NCBI RefSeq assembly: GCF_002797555.1
Contig: NZ_PGFA01000001.1
Location: 1,922,001 to 1,986,000 of the forward strand
Source: Hymenobacter chitinivorans DSM 11115
GTDB lineage: Bacteria > Bacteroidota > Bacteroidia > Cytophagales > Hymenobacteraceae
Direction of reading: 5' to 3'
Length of the DNA: 64,000 nt
Positions 34,102-43,210 of the stretch are shown piece after piece; position 1 is the first letter of the stretch, and every line of letters begins with the position of its first letter. A program made the position numbers and the translations under genes. The notes below the pieces were generated by a model. It searched no databases, was not told the origin of the DNA, and worked only from the letters and a program-made list of their open reading frames with translations.

Positions 34102-35121
34102 ATGTGGAAACGCGCTAACCTGAGCCGCTTCGTGGTGGCCGTGCTGCTCACGGTCCTGGGGTTTGCCACGGGCATCATCGGCTTCATGACCATCGAGGGC
34201 TACAACTTCCTCGACGCGGTGTATATGACGATGATTACCATCTCCACCGTGGGCTTTGGGGAGCTGCACCCGCTCTCGGCGGCGGGGCGGCTGTTCGTGT
34301 CGGTCTATATTTTCTTCAACCTGCTGGTCATTGCCTACCTCGTGTCGGTGCTCACGACGTATATCTTTGACGGCGAGCTGCGTACTATTTTCAAGATGTT
34401 CAAAACCGACCAGGAAATCCGGGGCTACCACGACCATGTCATCGTCTGCGGCTTCGGGCGCAACGGCAGCAAGGCCTACCACGAGCTGCGCGCCAACGGG
34501 GCCACGGTGGTAGTGGTAGAGCAAAGCCCGGACCTGCTGCGCGACGCGGCCCAGGACGGGGGCACGGCCATTCCCACCGTCATCGGCGACGCCACCACCG
34601 ACGAAACCCTGCTGGCCGCCGGCATCGGTCGGGCCCGGGCCCTGATTACGGCCCTGCCCAAGGATGCCGACAACGTTTTCGTGGCCCTCACGGCCCGGGA
34701 GCTGAACCCCAACCTCAAAATCATTGCCCGCGCCAGCCTCAAAACTTCCGAAAGCAAACTGCTGCGCGCCGGCGCCGACTCAGTCGTGATGCCCGACGAA
34801 ATCGGGGGCTCCCACATGGCCAACCTGGTGATGCGGCCCGAAGTAATCCGCTTTCTGGAGATGATGAACGGCCTGGGACCCAACAAGCTCCGCCTCGAAG
34901 AGCTCAGCTACCGCGAGATTCAGCGCAGCTACCAGGGCCTCAGCATCCGGGAGCTCGACATCCGCTCCCGCACCGGGGCTACCGTCATCGGCCTCAAGCA
35001 CAGCACCGGCGAGTTTACCGTCAGCCCCAGCGCCGATATCCGTCCCGGCCCCGGCGACGTGCTGCTCGTGCTCGGCACCGACGAGCAAATCCACGCCCTG
35101 GCCGTGCAGTTCCGGGTGTAG
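34102..35121 (+). CDS. Two-TM potassium channel with RCK (TrkA-type) domains
   Basis: A 339-residue protein. TM1 is at about 8-30 and TM2 at about 66-88, with a pore helix and selectivity filter TISTVGFGE between. A cytoplasmic RCK-N domain (about 112-230) begins with the Rossmann motif VIVCGFGRNGSKAYHELRANGATVVVVE. An RCK-C domain (about 260-339) follows, ending VLLVLGTDEQIHAL. Tetramers would form a ligand-gated K+ channel in the inner membrane. Confidence 0.92.
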   Translation: MWKRANLSRFVVAVLLTVLGFATGIIGFMTIEGYNFLDAVYMTMITISTVGFGELHPLSAAGRLFVSVYIFFNLLVIAYLVSVLTTYIFDGELRTIFKMFKTDQEIRGYHDHVIVCGFGRNGSKAYHELRANGATVVVVEQSPDLLRDAAQDGGTAIPTVIGDATTDETLLAAGIGRARALITALPKDADNVFVALTARELNPNLKIIARASLKTSESKLLRAGADSVVMPDEIGGSHMANLVMRPEVIRFLEMMNGLGPNKLRLEELSYREIQRSYQGLSIRELDIRSRTGATVIGLKHSTGEFTVSPSADIRPGPGDVLLVLGTDEQIHALAVQFRV

Positions 35122-35165
35122 CAGCGAGGAAGGGCAGGGGCAGGAGTAGCGGCGGAGAAAAAAGA

Positions 35166-35206
35166 ACGTCATTCCGAGCCGAGCGAGGAATCTCGCTTGG
35201 GTGACG
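35166..35206. repeat. Single arm of an ACGTCATTCCGAG-type repeat
   Basis: ACGTCATTCCGAG...GAGGAATCTCGC here is matched in reverse orientation at about 45371-45412 (GAGATTCCTCG...CGGAATGACGT). Both lie beside a full TGTCATCCTGAG element. Confidence 0.6.
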
Positions 35207-35229
35207 TTGTTTTATCTGTCATCCTTGCT

Positions 35230-35399
35230 CTGTCATCCTGAGCTTGCGAAGGACCTTTCTCTCCTCAGTGACAAAGTCAAGTCAACGCCTAACGCCGGGT
35301 ACTACACTATTAAAGGCTCAGCCAGCATCTTGGCACGTTGGTACTGAGCCCTCGTGGGGTAGGGGAGGAAGGTCCTTCGGCTGCGCCTCAGGAGGACAG
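35230..35399. repeat. Dispersed TGTCATCCTGAG inverted-repeat element, copy D
   Basis: It starts CTGTCATCCTGAG and ends CTCAGGAGGACAG. Inner sequences AAGGACCTTTC and GGAAGGTCCTTCG pair, and CAGTGACAAAG marks the nested segment. It lies in the 35122-35544 gap between the channel and glycosyltransferase genes. Confidence 0.85.
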
Positions 35400-35497
35400 A
35401 TAAAACAACGTCACCTGCGGGCTTGCGTAACGGGCTCAGTCCAAACGTTCTTTCGGCCTTGCCGCGCCGCAATACCGGCCATCCGGAGGCTTCTGCG

Positions 35498-35505
35498 TAG
35501 CTTTG
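35498..35505 (+). promoter_or_regulatory. -7 element TAGCTTTG of the glycosyltransferase operon
   Basis: An exact TAnnTTTG match, 39 bp before the GTG at 35545. It supports that GTG as the start over earlier in-frame codons. No -33 was identified with confidence. Confidence 0.55.
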
Positions 35506-35544
35506 CCCTCCGCCCCGCCTGCTCTCTACCGTTCGTTTTTCGTA

Positions 35545-36771
35545 GTGCACATTCTTCAACTCTGTCCGCGCGTGCCGTTTCCGCCCCATGACGGCGGGGC
35601 CATTGCCATGTACGACGTGGCGGCCGGCCTGGCCGCCGCGGGCCACCGCGTCACGGTGCTGGCCATCAACACGCCCAAGCACTTCCAGTCCGAGGCGGTG
35701 CTCAGCCACCTGCCCGGCGTGCGCCTCGTGACGGTGCCCGTCGATACGAGCCTCTCGCCGGTGAAAGCGTTGAAAAACCTGCTCGTGGGCACGGTGCCCT
35801 ACAACGTGGAGCGTTTTATCAGCCCCGCAGTGGAGGCCCGGCTGGTGGAGCTGCTGCGCACCGAGCAGTTCGACGTGGTGCAGGTGGAAGGCACCTTCGT
35901 GGCCTGGTACGTGGACGTCATCAAGCGCGAAAATCCCAAGCTGCCGGTGGTGCTGCGGGCCCACAACGTGGAGTACACCATCTGGCAGATGCTGGCCGAG
36001 GGCGAAGCCAACCCGCTCAAGCGCCTGTATCTGCGCCACCTGGCCCGGGGCCTGAAAAAGTTTGAGGAAGATTTCCTGCCCCGCTTCGACGCCGTGGCTG
36101 CCATTACCGAGCCCGACCAGCGCCGCCTGCGGGCCCTGGGCTGCCCCGAGCCGGTGGTGTTCGTGCCCGCCGGCGTCGATTTGACCCGCTTCCAACGCAA
36201 CCCCGCCCTCCAGGCCAAGCCCCGGACGCTGTTCATGATTGGCTCCCTGAACTGGCTGCCCAACCTGGAAGGCCTCGACTGGTTTCTCACCAACGTCTGG
36301 CCCCAGGCCCACGAGCAGTTGCCCGAGCTCGAGCTGCACATTGCCGGCAAAGACACGCCCGCCCGCCTGCACAGCCTGAGCAAGCGCAACGTGGTGGTTC
36401 ACGGCTTCGTGGAGTCGGCCGCCGAGTTCATGCAGCAGTACGACGTGATGATCGTGCCGCTGCTCTCGGGCGGGGGCATGCGCATTAAAATTATCGAGGG
36501 CATGGCCCTGGGCAAGTGCATCATCAGCACCGGGCTGGGCTCGGAGGGCATCTTCGTGCGCAACGGCTTCGACATCGTGCTCGGCGACGAACCCTCGGCC
36601 TGGGTTGAGTTTCTGCGCCGCTACTACCACGGCGAGCTGGATCAGCAGGCCATCGGGCAGGAGGCCGCCCGCACCATTGCCCGCCTCTACGACAACCGCC
36701 GGGTTATCGAGGGCTTCCTGGATTTGTACAGCATTGCGCAGAGCCGCGCCCAACTCGCCCCGCGCGCCTAA
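35545..36771 (+). CDS. Family 4-type glycosyltransferase 1
   Basis: A 408-residue GT-B fold protein, read from GTG 35545 because a TAGCTTTG promoter element lies just upstream and the product begins with the first Rossmann strand (VHILQLCPRVPFPPHDGG). The C-terminal nucleotide-sugar-binding domain has VFVPAGVDLTRFQ, LFMIGSLNWLPNLEGLDWFL, LHIAGKD and the glycosyltransferase signature VPLLSGGGMRIKIIEGMALGKCIIST. It probably adds a sugar in surface polysaccharide synthesis. The second glycosyltransferase starts 15 bp downstream. Confidence 0.87.
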   Translation: MHILQLCPRVPFPPHDGGAIAMYDVAAGLAAAGHRVTVLAINTPKHFQSEAVLSHLPGVRLVTVPVDTSLSPVKALKNLLVGTVPYNVERFISPAVEARLVELLRTEQFDVVQVEGTFVAWYVDVIKRENPKLPVVLRAHNVEYTIWQMLAEGEANPLKRLYLRHLARGLKKFEEDFLPRFDAVAAITEPDQRRLRALGCPEPVVFVPAGVDLTRFQRNPALQAKPRTLFMIGSLNWLPNLEGLDWFLTNVWPQAHEQLPELELHIAGKDTPARLHSLSKRNVVVHGFVESAAEFMQQYDVMIVPLLSGGGMRIKIIEGMALGKCIISTGLGSEGIFVRNGFDIVLGDEPSAWVEFLRRYYHGELDQQAIGQEAARTIARLYDNRRVIEGFLDLYSIAQSRAQLAPRA

Positions 36772-36786
36772 GTTTTCGCCTGCCTG

Positions 36787-37959
36787 ATGAAGCTGCTCGT
36801 TCTGCTGTCCCGGTTTCCGTACCCGCTCGATAAGGGCGACAAGCTCCGCGCCTTTCACCAGCTGCGCCACCTGGCCCGCCACCACGAAATCTGCCTGCTG
36901 GCCCTCACCGACGAGCCCGTCACCGACGAGTCGTACGCCGCCGTGCGCCCCCTGTGCCGGGGCGGCCTGCACGTGCATGCCCTGGGTAAGCCCAGCATTG
37001 CCCTCAACATGGCCCGGGCCCTGGTTAAGGGCCTGCCGGCCCAGGTCGGCTACTTCTACGACGCGGCCGCCCAGCGCCGGCTCGACGCGCTGCTGCGCGA
37101 GTTCCGGCCCGAGCACGTGTATTGCCAGCTCATCCGGATGGCCGAGTACCTGCGGCCCCACGCCGGAAAGTTTGCCATGACGCTCGACTACATGGACGTG
37201 TTTTCGGCCGGCATGGCGCGGCGCGCCACCCAGGCCCCGGGCTGGCAGCGGCCCGTCATCAGCCTCGAAGCCCGCCGCCTGCTCGCCTACGAGGCTGCCG
37301 CTTTCGAGTGGTTTCGGCACCATACCATTATTTCCGACCAGGACCGCCAGCTCATCCAGCATCCGCGCCGCCAGCAGATTCACGTGGTGCTCAACGGCAT
37401 CGACACCGATTTCTTCCAGCCCGACGACGCCCGCACCCCGGACTACGCGCTGGTGTTCTGCGGCAACATGAGCTACCACCCCAACGTGGACGCGGCCGAG
37501 TTTCTGGCCCTGGAAATTCTGCCCCTCGTGCGGCAGCAGCACCCCGGCGCCCGCCTGCTCATCGCCGGCACCACGCCCGCGCCCCGGGTGCTGGCCCTGG
37601 CCTCGGAGGCCGTGGTCATCAGCGGCTGGCTGCCCGATATCCGGGATGCGTATGCGTCGGCCCGGGTGTTTGTGGCGCCCATGCGGGTGGGCACGGGCCT
37701 GCAGAACAAATTGCTCGAAGCCATGGCTATGCGCCTGCCCTGCCTCACCACGCCCCTGGCCAACAACGCCCTGCGCGGCGTGCCCGGCCAGGATTTACTG
37801 GTGGGGAAGTCGGCCCCGGAGCTGGCCGCCGGCATCAGTCAGCTCCTGGCCGAGCCCGAAGCCGCCGCCGCTCTGGCCGCCCGCGGCCTGGAATTTGTGC
37901 GCCAGCACTACAACTGGGCCGCCGCCACCGGCAAGCTGGAAGCGCTGTTCGGGGAGTAG
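36787..37959 (+). CDS. Family 4-type glycosyltransferase 2
   Basis: A 390-residue GT-B protein: N-terminal LLVLLSRFPYPLDKGDKLRAFHQLRHLARHHEICLLAL, the acceptor-side YCQLIRMAEYLRP, then VVLNGIDTDFFQPD, LVFCGNMSYHPNVDAAEFL, LLIAGTTPAPRVLAL and APMRVGTGLQNKLLEAMAM. The sequence style resembles the TIGR03087 sugar transferases. It probably works with the preceding transferase on one surface glycan; no flippase or polymerase is visible nearby. Confidence 0.87.
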   Translation: MKLLVLLSRFPYPLDKGDKLRAFHQLRHLARHHEICLLALTDEPVTDESYAAVRPLCRGGLHVHALGKPSIALNMARALVKGLPAQVGYFYDAAAQRRLDALLREFRPEHVYCQLIRMAEYLRPHAGKFAMTLDYMDVFSAGMARRATQAPGWQRPVISLEARRLLAYEAAAFEWFRHHTIISDQDRQLIQHPRRQQIHVVLNGIDTDFFQPDDARTPDYALVFCGNMSYHPNVDAAEFLALEILPLVRQQHPGARLLIAGTTPAPRVLALASEAVVISGWLPDIRDAYASARVFVAPMRVGTGLQNKLLEAMAMRLPCLTTPLANNALRGVPGQDLLVGKSAPELAAGISQLLAEPEAAAALAARGLEFVRQHYNWAAATGKLEALFGE

Positions 37960-38040
37960 GACGAAGCTTTGGCTCGGCGGTATAAGCAACGCTTCGTACT
38001 AGCTGCTGGCCGAAGCTGCTGCCCTGCAGCAGGAGCTGGC

Positions 38041-38178
38041 CCAGTAGCGCGAACTTTAGCTTCGCTGACCTCCGGTTGTAGTTCGCGTGGCCCGCGCCGT
38101 TAGAATCGTTGCAGTAATAGTCGTTCTGGCACGCGAACTACAACCGGAGGTCAGCGAAGCTAAAGTTCGCGCTACTGG
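38041..38178. repeat. Perfect 49-bp inverted repeat, MITE-like element
   Basis: Arms 38041-38089 and 38130-38178 are perfect reverse complements with a 40-base centre. Arm ends read CCAGTAGCGCGAAC inward from the left. It has no coding content and lies between the glycosyltransferase operon and ribBA. Perfect arms suggest a recent insertion or active maintenance. Confidence 0.9.
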
Positions 38179-38309
38179 TCGTCTTACTATTGCGCTCCTG
38201 CCTAGCCCATTTCCCCGCCCACGCCGAAAAGCCGGCCGAACCCTCGTAACTTCGCGGCGCCGTCGGTGGTTATGCTGCCGGGGCATTACTCTCCTGCTCC
38301 CCCAACCCT

Positions 38310-39557
38310 ATGCTTGACTCTATTGAAGACGCCATTGCCGATATCCGCGCCGGCAAAGTGGTAATTGTAGTGGACGACGAAGACCGCGAAAACGAAGGCG
38401 ACTTTATCTGCGCCGCCCGCTGCGCCACGCCCGAGGTTATCAACTTTATGGCCACCCACGGCCGCGGTTTGGTCTGCGCCCCGCTTATCGAGCAGCGCTG
38501 CGAGGAATTGGGCCTGGAGTTGATGGTAGGCCGCAACACGGCCTTGCATTCCACGCCTTTCACCGTGAGCATCGACTTGCTCAAGAACGGCGTGACGACG
38601 GGCATCTCGGCTTCGGACCGCTCGAAGACCATTCTGGCCCTGATTGACCCCGACACCAAGCCCGAGGAGCTGGGTAAGCCCGGCCACATCTTCCCGCTCA
38701 AAGCCCGCAAGGAAGGCGTGCTGCGCCGCGCCGGCCACACCGAGGCCGCCATCGACCTGGCCCGCCTGGCCGGTTTCGAGCCGGCCGGGGTGCTGGTCGA
38801 GATTCTGAAGGACGATGGCGAAATGGCCCGCCTGCCCGACCTGCAGGAAGTGGCCAAGCGTTGGGACCTGAAGCTGATTTCGGTGCAGGACCTGATTAAG
38901 TACCGCCTGCAAAAGGAAAGCCTCATTACCCGCGAAATTGCGGTGCAGCTCCCCACTGAGCACGGCGACTTTGAATTGGTGGCCTTCACCCAGCGCTCCA
39001 CCAACGCCCAGCACCTGGCGCTGGTTAAGGGCGACATTTCGGGCGACGAGCCCGTGCTGGTGCGCGTGCACAGCAGCTGCGTCACGGGCGACATCTTCGG
39101 CTCCTGCCGCTGCGACTGCGGCCCCCAGCTGCACCGGGCCATGGAGCGCATCGAGGCCGAGGGCAGGGGCGTGATTGTGTACATGAACCAAGAAGGCCGC
39201 GGCATTGGGCTGCTCAACAAGCTGCGGGCCTACAAGCTCCAGGAACAGGGCCGCGACACGGTGGAAGCCAACCTGGAGCTGGGCTTCGGCATGGATGAGC
39301 GCGACTACGGCGTGGGCGCCCAGATCCTGCGCGAGCTGGGCATCAGCCAGATGCGCCTGCTCACCAACAACCCCCGCAAGCGTACCGGCCTGGTAGGCTA
39401 CGGCCTGGAAATCGTGGAAACGGTGCCGATTGAAATTGCCGCCAACCAGCACAACGAGCGTTACCTGACCACCAAGCGCGACAAGCTGGGCCACACCATC
39501 CTGACCAAGGACCGCCACCCCCACGCCGACCCCGACGCGGCCATATCTGTAGGGTAG
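38310..39557 (+). CDS. ribBA: Bifunctional 3,4-dihydroxy-2-butanone-4-phosphate synthase / GTP cyclohydrolase II
   Basis: A 415-residue fusion. The RibB half (about 1-205) has [20 protein letters not shown] and the Mg2+/active-site [13 protein letters not shown]. The RibA half (about 210-415) has the zinc site [20 protein letters not shown] and the catalytic [20 protein letters not shown]. Together they supply both precursors of riboflavin, which matches the several flavoproteins in the window. No FMN riboswitch was recognised upstream. Confidence 0.96.
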   Translation: MLDSIEDAIADIRAGKVVIVVDDEDRENEGDFICAARCATPEVINFMATHGRGLVCAPLIEQRCEELGLELMVGRNTALHSTPFTVSIDLLKNGVTTGISASDRSKTILALIDPDTKPEELGKPGHIFPLKARKEGVLRRAGHTEAAIDLARLAGFEPAGVLVEILKDDGEMARLPDLQEVAKRWDLKLISVQDLIKYRLQKESLITREIAVQLPTEHGDFELVAFTQRSTNAQHLALVKGDISGDEPVLVRVHSSCVTGDIFGSCRCDCGPQLHRAMERIEAEGRGVIVYMNQEGRGIGLLNKLRAYKLQEQGRDTVEANLELGFGMDERDYGVGAQILRELGISQMRLLTNNPRKRTGLVGYGLEIVETVPIEIAANQHNERYLTTKRDKLGHTILTKDRHPHADPDAAISVG

Positions 39558-39580
39558 CACCTCCGCCTGATTAAATCCGA

Positions 39581-39613
39581 AAGCCCGCTCTGCCAAAAGT
39601 AGTGCGGGCTTTT
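39581..39613 (+). terminator. Terminator after ribBA
   Basis: An 8-bp stem AAGCCCGC/GCGGGCTT with a T-run, 24 bp past the ribBA stop. Confidence 0.8.
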
Positions 39614-39691
39614 TTGCGGATGATTCTCACGTCAGTTGGGCCGCTGCCGCGCCCAGGTCAGGTGCCTGATAAGTTTGCTTTTAACCAGGTA

Positions 39692-40054
39692 ATGAATACG
39701 TACTGCCAATTTTTCTGCGCGGATGACCAATTCGGGGAAGGGCGGGCCTTCGTGGAGTACGACGAGCACAATGAGCCCATTCGGCAGGTGAACGAACTCG
39801 TTGATAATTCGGGAGGGGTTATCCTGCTGTATTCTTACATTGAGTGGGTCAACGATAGAATTGCGGGTACCTGCTACTTATCCGACTTACGCTTGGACGC
39901 GACCTTGTTGACGGAGCAGGATAGGAGCACTCAGGCAATATTCGAGGAAAAGTGGGCGGCGGCTCGGGGCTTTAATGACCCACGACTGAATATCGACCGG
40001 CGGGAATATCTGACGGCTGAAATAATCCAGCAAATCATGCGCGGTCGGCCGTAA
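39692..40054 (+). CDS. Hypothetical protein
   Basis: A 120-residue acidic protein if started at ATG 39692 (MNTYCQFFCADDQFGEG). ATG 39620 would add 24 residues, but that start is close to the ribBA terminator. The sequence has many aromatic residues (ILLYSYIEWVNDRIAGTCYLSDLRL) and a helical C-terminus. No family recognised, no signal peptide. Slightly lower GC than neighbours. Confidence 0.5.
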   Translation: MNTYCQFFCADDQFGEGRAFVEYDEHNEPIRQVNELVDNSGGVILLYSYIEWVNDRIAGTCYLSDLRLDATLLTEQDRSTQAIFEEKWAAARGFNDPRLNIDRREYLTAEIIQQIMRGRP

Positions 40055-40184
40055 CCAACAAGGCTGGCAAGGTAGGAGCCAGGTGCCTTCGGGAATCCAT
40101 TGTTCTTCGCCATGCAGCTATTCTGTAAAAAGTACGTTATGTAGCTATCCTATATAGCAGATTGCCTACTTACCCATTACTGTT

Positions 40185-40400
40185 ATGTCTCTCACTCACG
40201 AATCGTTTTGTGGCCTTTCCTTGGATGAGCAGCTACAAATTGTGCTAACGCAGGGCGTTTTTTGCGCCACCCGCTACGAGGCTACCTACGCCATTACCCA
40301 GTACCAGGTCCGTGAATTCAGCGCCGACCTCTACTACTCCTGGCACTCGATCCTGCCCGAGCAGATCCAGACCAGTGAGCTGCAGCCCCCGGCCCGGTAA
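40185..40400 (+). CDS. Small hypothetical protein, 71 residues
   Basis: An ATG-started soluble protein with LSLDEQLQIVLTQGVFCATRYEATYAITQYQVREF in the middle. Frame, codon use and a clean upstream AT-rich segment support it. Function unknown. Confidence 0.5.
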   Translation: MSLTHESFCGLSLDEQLQIVLTQGVFCATRYEATYAITQYQVREFSADLYYSWHSILPEQIQTSELQPPAR

Positions 40401-40565
40401 GAGCGGCGCGGCGCCCCCGAAAAACCCGCGGGCCGCGTGAACCCGGGCGAGATGGTACGGGTTACGAAAAAAGCTGCCCCAGCCGGGCCTTTCACCGCGC
40501 GAGCTGCGCCCGAAAGAGGCTCGACTGGCGGGGAAAACGGTTTTTTCGGGTATCTTTCTTTCGCT

Positions 40566-41357
40566 ATGAAAACACTACGCTACTCTCTCGGAATCGTGCT
40601 GGTGGCCGTCGGGCTGAGCCTGGGCGCGACCACGCCGGCCGCGGCCCAGCAGCGGGCCAACTTCACCCAGGAGTTTGGGGGCAGCACCGTGCTGCTGACT
40701 ACCGGCGACACGCTGCGCGGCCCGCTGGCGTTGCACCGCAACGAGGACGTGATTCGGCTGACGATGCCCGACAACACGGTCAATACGCTCTCGGCCGTGG
40801 CCGTGCAGAGCTTTGCCGTGAAGGGGCAGCAGGCCGACCGCCGCAACTACTACGACGATTTCTACGACGCCCGCTCGGGCTACTACTACGGCAGCCCGTA
40901 TTACAACATGCCGCCCCGGCCCCGGCGCGAACGGGTCGACACCAGCCTGGTGCGCGTGTTCCGGACCTACCGCTGGAACCACGACAACGACTACAGTGAC
41001 TTCAAGTCGCCGGCTTTTTTTGAGCAGCTCAGCGGCGGCCCCAACATTCTACTGCGGCGCGAGGCCCTGGTGGAGCGGGCCGTGAACAACGGACCCATGT
41101 ACGGTGGCTACGGCTATAACCCCTACGGCGTGCCCCGCACCTCGTACTACCGGGAAATCAAGGATGCTTTCTACCTGGGCCTGCCCAGCGGCAACGTGCT
41201 GCCCCTGCGCAACCCCAAGAAGGATTTGCTGGCCGCCTTCCGCCAGCAGGCCAAGCAGATTGAGCAGTACGCCAAAGACAACAAGCTCGACTTCTCGGAC
41301 CCCCGGGAGCTGGCCTTTATTGTTAACTACGCCAATTCCCTGCAGCCCAAACCTTGA
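40566..41357 (+). CDS. Secreted hypothetical protein
   Basis: A 263-residue protein from ATG 40566, beginning with a signal peptide (MKTLRYSLGIVLVAVGLSLG... cut near AAAQQ). The mature part has TVLLTTGDTLRGPLALHRNEDVI, a Tyr-rich segment YYDDFYDARSGYYYGSPYYNMPPRPRR, and GNVLPLRNPKKDLLAAFRQQAKQIEQYAKDNKLDF at the C-terminus. I do not recognise a named domain. A TATCTTTC sequence 15 bp before the start may be its -7 element. It ends at a strong shared terminator. Confidence 0.7.
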   Translation: MKTLRYSLGIVLVAVGLSLGATTPAAAQQRANFTQEFGGSTVLLTTGDTLRGPLALHRNEDVIRLTMPDNTVNTLSAVAVQSFAVKGQQADRRNYYDDFYDARSGYYYGSPYYNMPPRPRRERVDTSLVRVFRTYRWNHDNDYSDFKSPAFFEQLSGGPNILLRREALVERAVNNGPMYGGYGYNPYGVPRTSYYREIKDAFYLGLPSGNVLPLRNPKKDLLAAFRQQAKQIEQYAKDNKLDFSDPRELAFIVNYANSLQPKP

Positions 41358-41382
41358 ACCGAATCTGGTTTAAGCCACCAAT

Positions 41383-41419
41383 AAAAAGGAGCCCTGACCA
41401 CTGGTCGGGGCTCCTTTTT
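41383..41419. terminator. Bidirectional terminator
   Basis: A 17-bp stem with one wobble (41383-41399 with 41403-41419), A-run on the left and T-run on the right, between the secreted protein gene and the convergent ABC permease gene. Confidence 0.9.
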
Positions 41420-41439
41420 GGTTGTAGGCAACGAGGAAC

Positions 41440-42198
41440 TTACAAGTCGCGGCTGCGCAGCAGCAGGTAGCTCAGTAGCCAGAACAAGGCAATGTAGACC
41501 AGGGCCAGCGGGGCGGCCTGGGTGGGCAGCAGGGCGCTGGACGGCCCCGTGACCGTAGCCAGCAGCTCCCGGCCCGGCGTGGGCGTGAGGCTGTCGAGCA
41601 CCTTGACGGGAAAGAACCGGTCGAGCTGGTCGGGGGTGCCAAAGCGCACCAGGGGCTCCACAACCCAGGCGTAGAGCAGAAAGCCCAAAAATGCCGGGCC
41701 GGCCTTGCGCAGCAGAAAGCCCAGCAGTCCGGCCAACGACACGTAGCCCAGGGCCTGCACACCGTAGAGCAGCACCGCGCCCAGGGTTTCGGGAGCCCGG
41801 CCCAGGGTTTCGGGGGAGCGGGTGAGGCCCAGGAAGAACCCAACGCCGAGCACGGCCAGCATGCCGTACAGCGCCAAGAGCCCCGACACGGCCAGCTTGC
41901 CCTGCACCAGGCCCGCCACCGAGCTGCCGTCGATGACCTGCTGGCGGAAGGTGCGGAACTGATATTCGTCGGTAATGAGGATGATGAGCAAGATGCCCAG
42001 CAGCAGGTTGAAGTAGCTGGCCACGTAACTGAGCCGGTTCCAGAGCTCGGGAAACTGGTACAGCGTGTTGCCCAGCTGCTGCCCGTTGACCGTCACGCTG
42101 CCGCCCACCGACACGAAGCCGGCCAGCAGCACCACGTATAGCAGCAAGATAACCCACACGGTGCGGTAGGGTAGAATTTTCCGAAGCTCAGCTTTCAT
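41440..42198 (-). CDS. ABC transporter permease (ABC-2 type)
   Basis: A 252-residue protein with about six membrane segments, starting MKAELRKILPYRTVWVILLLYVVLL. The EYQFRTFRQQVIDG loop after TM2 is typical of ABC-2 permeases partnering with short ATPases. An in-frame near-duplication gives PETLGRAPETLG at about 131-142. It is the last gene of the operon with the ATPase at 42308; a 25-bp hairpin lies between. Confidence 0.85.
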   Translation of the reverse strand: MKAELRKILPYRTVWVILLLYVVLLAGFVSVGGSVTVNGQQLGNTLYQFPELWNRLSYVASYFNLLLGILLIILITDEYQFRTFRQQVIDGSSVAGLVQGKLAVSGLLALYGMLAVLGVGFFLGLTRSPETLGRAPETLGAVLLYGVQALGYVSLAGLLGFLLRKAGPAFLGFLLYAWVVEPLVRFGTPDQLDRFFPVKVLDSLTPTPGRELLATVTGPSSALLPTQAAPLALVYIALFWLLSYLLLRSRDL

Positions 42199-42232
42199 GG
42201 AATAGTGAAATGTGAAGTTGTGAAATGGCGCA

Positions 42233-42306
42233 CTGGTGCACTGGTGAGTTGTCGTTCTGAATGCGCGAGGCCGCGCTAGCCGAACGACAACTCACCAGTG
42301 CACCAG
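42233..42306 (-). repeat. 25-bp perfect inverted repeat between ABC ATPase and permease genes
   Basis: Arms 42233-42257 and 42282-42306 (CTGGTGCACTGGTGAG... and its complement) surround a 24-base loop. No T-run follows on either strand, so it is not a standard terminator. In the transcript it would form a stable hairpin right after the ATPase stop codon, possibly tuning the ATPase:permease ratio or protecting mRNA. Confidence 0.75.
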
Positions 42307-42307
42307 C

Positions 42308-43204
42308 TCACCTTGTGAGCTCCAGGAACTGGGCTTCGAGGCTGCGGTGGCGGGTTTCGAGGCCGGAGAGCACCACGCCGCTGGCGAAGAGGGCCCGGTT
42401 CAGCTCGGCGGCCGAGTGGCCGGGGGCCAGCACGGCGCTGTGGCCCCCGCCGGTTTCGGGGCGCACGTCGCTCACCCAGGGCAGCTGGCCCAGGGCGTGC
42501 AGCAAAGAAGCCGGGCTCAGGTCGGGCTCCACGCGCAGCACCACCCGGTCGGCGGAGGCCAGGATGCTGCTGACCGGGCCGGCCGTGCGCAGCTCCCCGC
42601 GCTGCAGCACCGCTACGTGGGTGCACACCTTTTCAATTTCATCCAGCAGGTGGCTGGCAATGATGATGGTTTTGCCCTGGGCGGCCAGGCGCTGAATCAG
42701 CTCCCGCACTTCGGCAATGCCCTGGGGGTCGAGGCCGTTGGTGGGCTCGTCGAGTACCAGCACGTCGGGCTGGCCGAGCAGGGTGGAGGCCAGGGCCAGG
42801 CGCTGCTTCATGCCCAACGAAAAGCCCCGGAAGGCGTCGTTTTGGCGGGCGGTAAGGCCGGTCATTTCCAGGGCCGCGTCCACGGTGCGCGGGTCGGCGC
42901 GCTTCACGTCGGCGGCCAGCAGCAGGTTTTGGCGGGCCGAGAGGTAGGGGAAAAAGTTAGGCGTTTCGAGCAAAGCCCCCACCCGCCGCTTGCTTTGGCT
43001 CGACAAGGGCTGCCCAAACCAGCGCACCGCGCCGCCATCGGCCCGCAGCACGCCCAGGGCCAAACCCAGCGTGGTGGTTTTGCCGCTGCCGTTGGGGCCC
43101 AGCAAGCCGTACACGCTGCCTTCTTCCACCTGCAGGCTCAGCCCGCGCAACGCCGTAGTGCCGCCGTAGCGCTTGGAAAGATTATCGAGCTCCAGAACAG
43201 CCAT
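42308..43204 (-). CDS. ABC transporter ATP-binding protein
   Basis: A 298-residue ATPase. Walker A is GPNGSGKTT, the signature is FSLGMKQRLALASTLLG, and Walker B is VLVLDEPTNGLDPQG, followed by the H-loop IIIASHLLDEIEKVC. The extra C-terminal 85 residues are usual in CcmA/DRR-type export ATPases paired with ABC-2 permeases. Substrate unknown. Confidence 0.92.
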   Translation of the reverse strand: MAVLELDNLSKRYGGTTALRGLSLQVEEGSVYGLLGPNGSGKTTTLGLALGVLRADGGAVRWFGQPLSSQSKRRVGALLETPNFFPYLSARQNLLLAADVKRADPRTVDAALEMTGLTARQNDAFRGFSLGMKQRLALASTLLGQPDVLVLDEPTNGLDPQGIAEVRELIQRLAAQGKTIIIASHLLDEIEKVCTHVAVLQRGELRTAGPVSSILASADRVVLRVEPDLSPASLLHALGQLPWVSDVRPETGGGHSAVLAPGHSAAELNRALFASGVVLSGLETRHRSLEAQFLELTR

Positions 43205-43210
43205 TCTATA

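Noticed and set aside
35302..37542. Long open frame antisense to the two glycosyltransferases (746 codons)
   Set aside because: It covers well-supported genes on the other strand and a repeat element, and reads as a shadow frame with no motif.
38198..38309. FMN riboswitch upstream of ribBA
   Set aside because: The segment between the 49-bp inverted repeat and ribBA is short and shows none of the conserved RFN-element sequence I would expect.
39602..39691. GTG 39602 or ATG 39620 as start of the hypothetical gene ending at 40054
   Set aside because: The first lies in the ribBA terminator and the second is just past it; ATG 39692 begins the better-looking protein, although this is not certain.
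41780..41822. Short in-gene near-duplication CCCAGGGTTTCGGG in the ABC permease gene
   Set aside because: Two imperfect 21-bp copies encoding PETLGRAPETLG are minor and do not need a special explanation.
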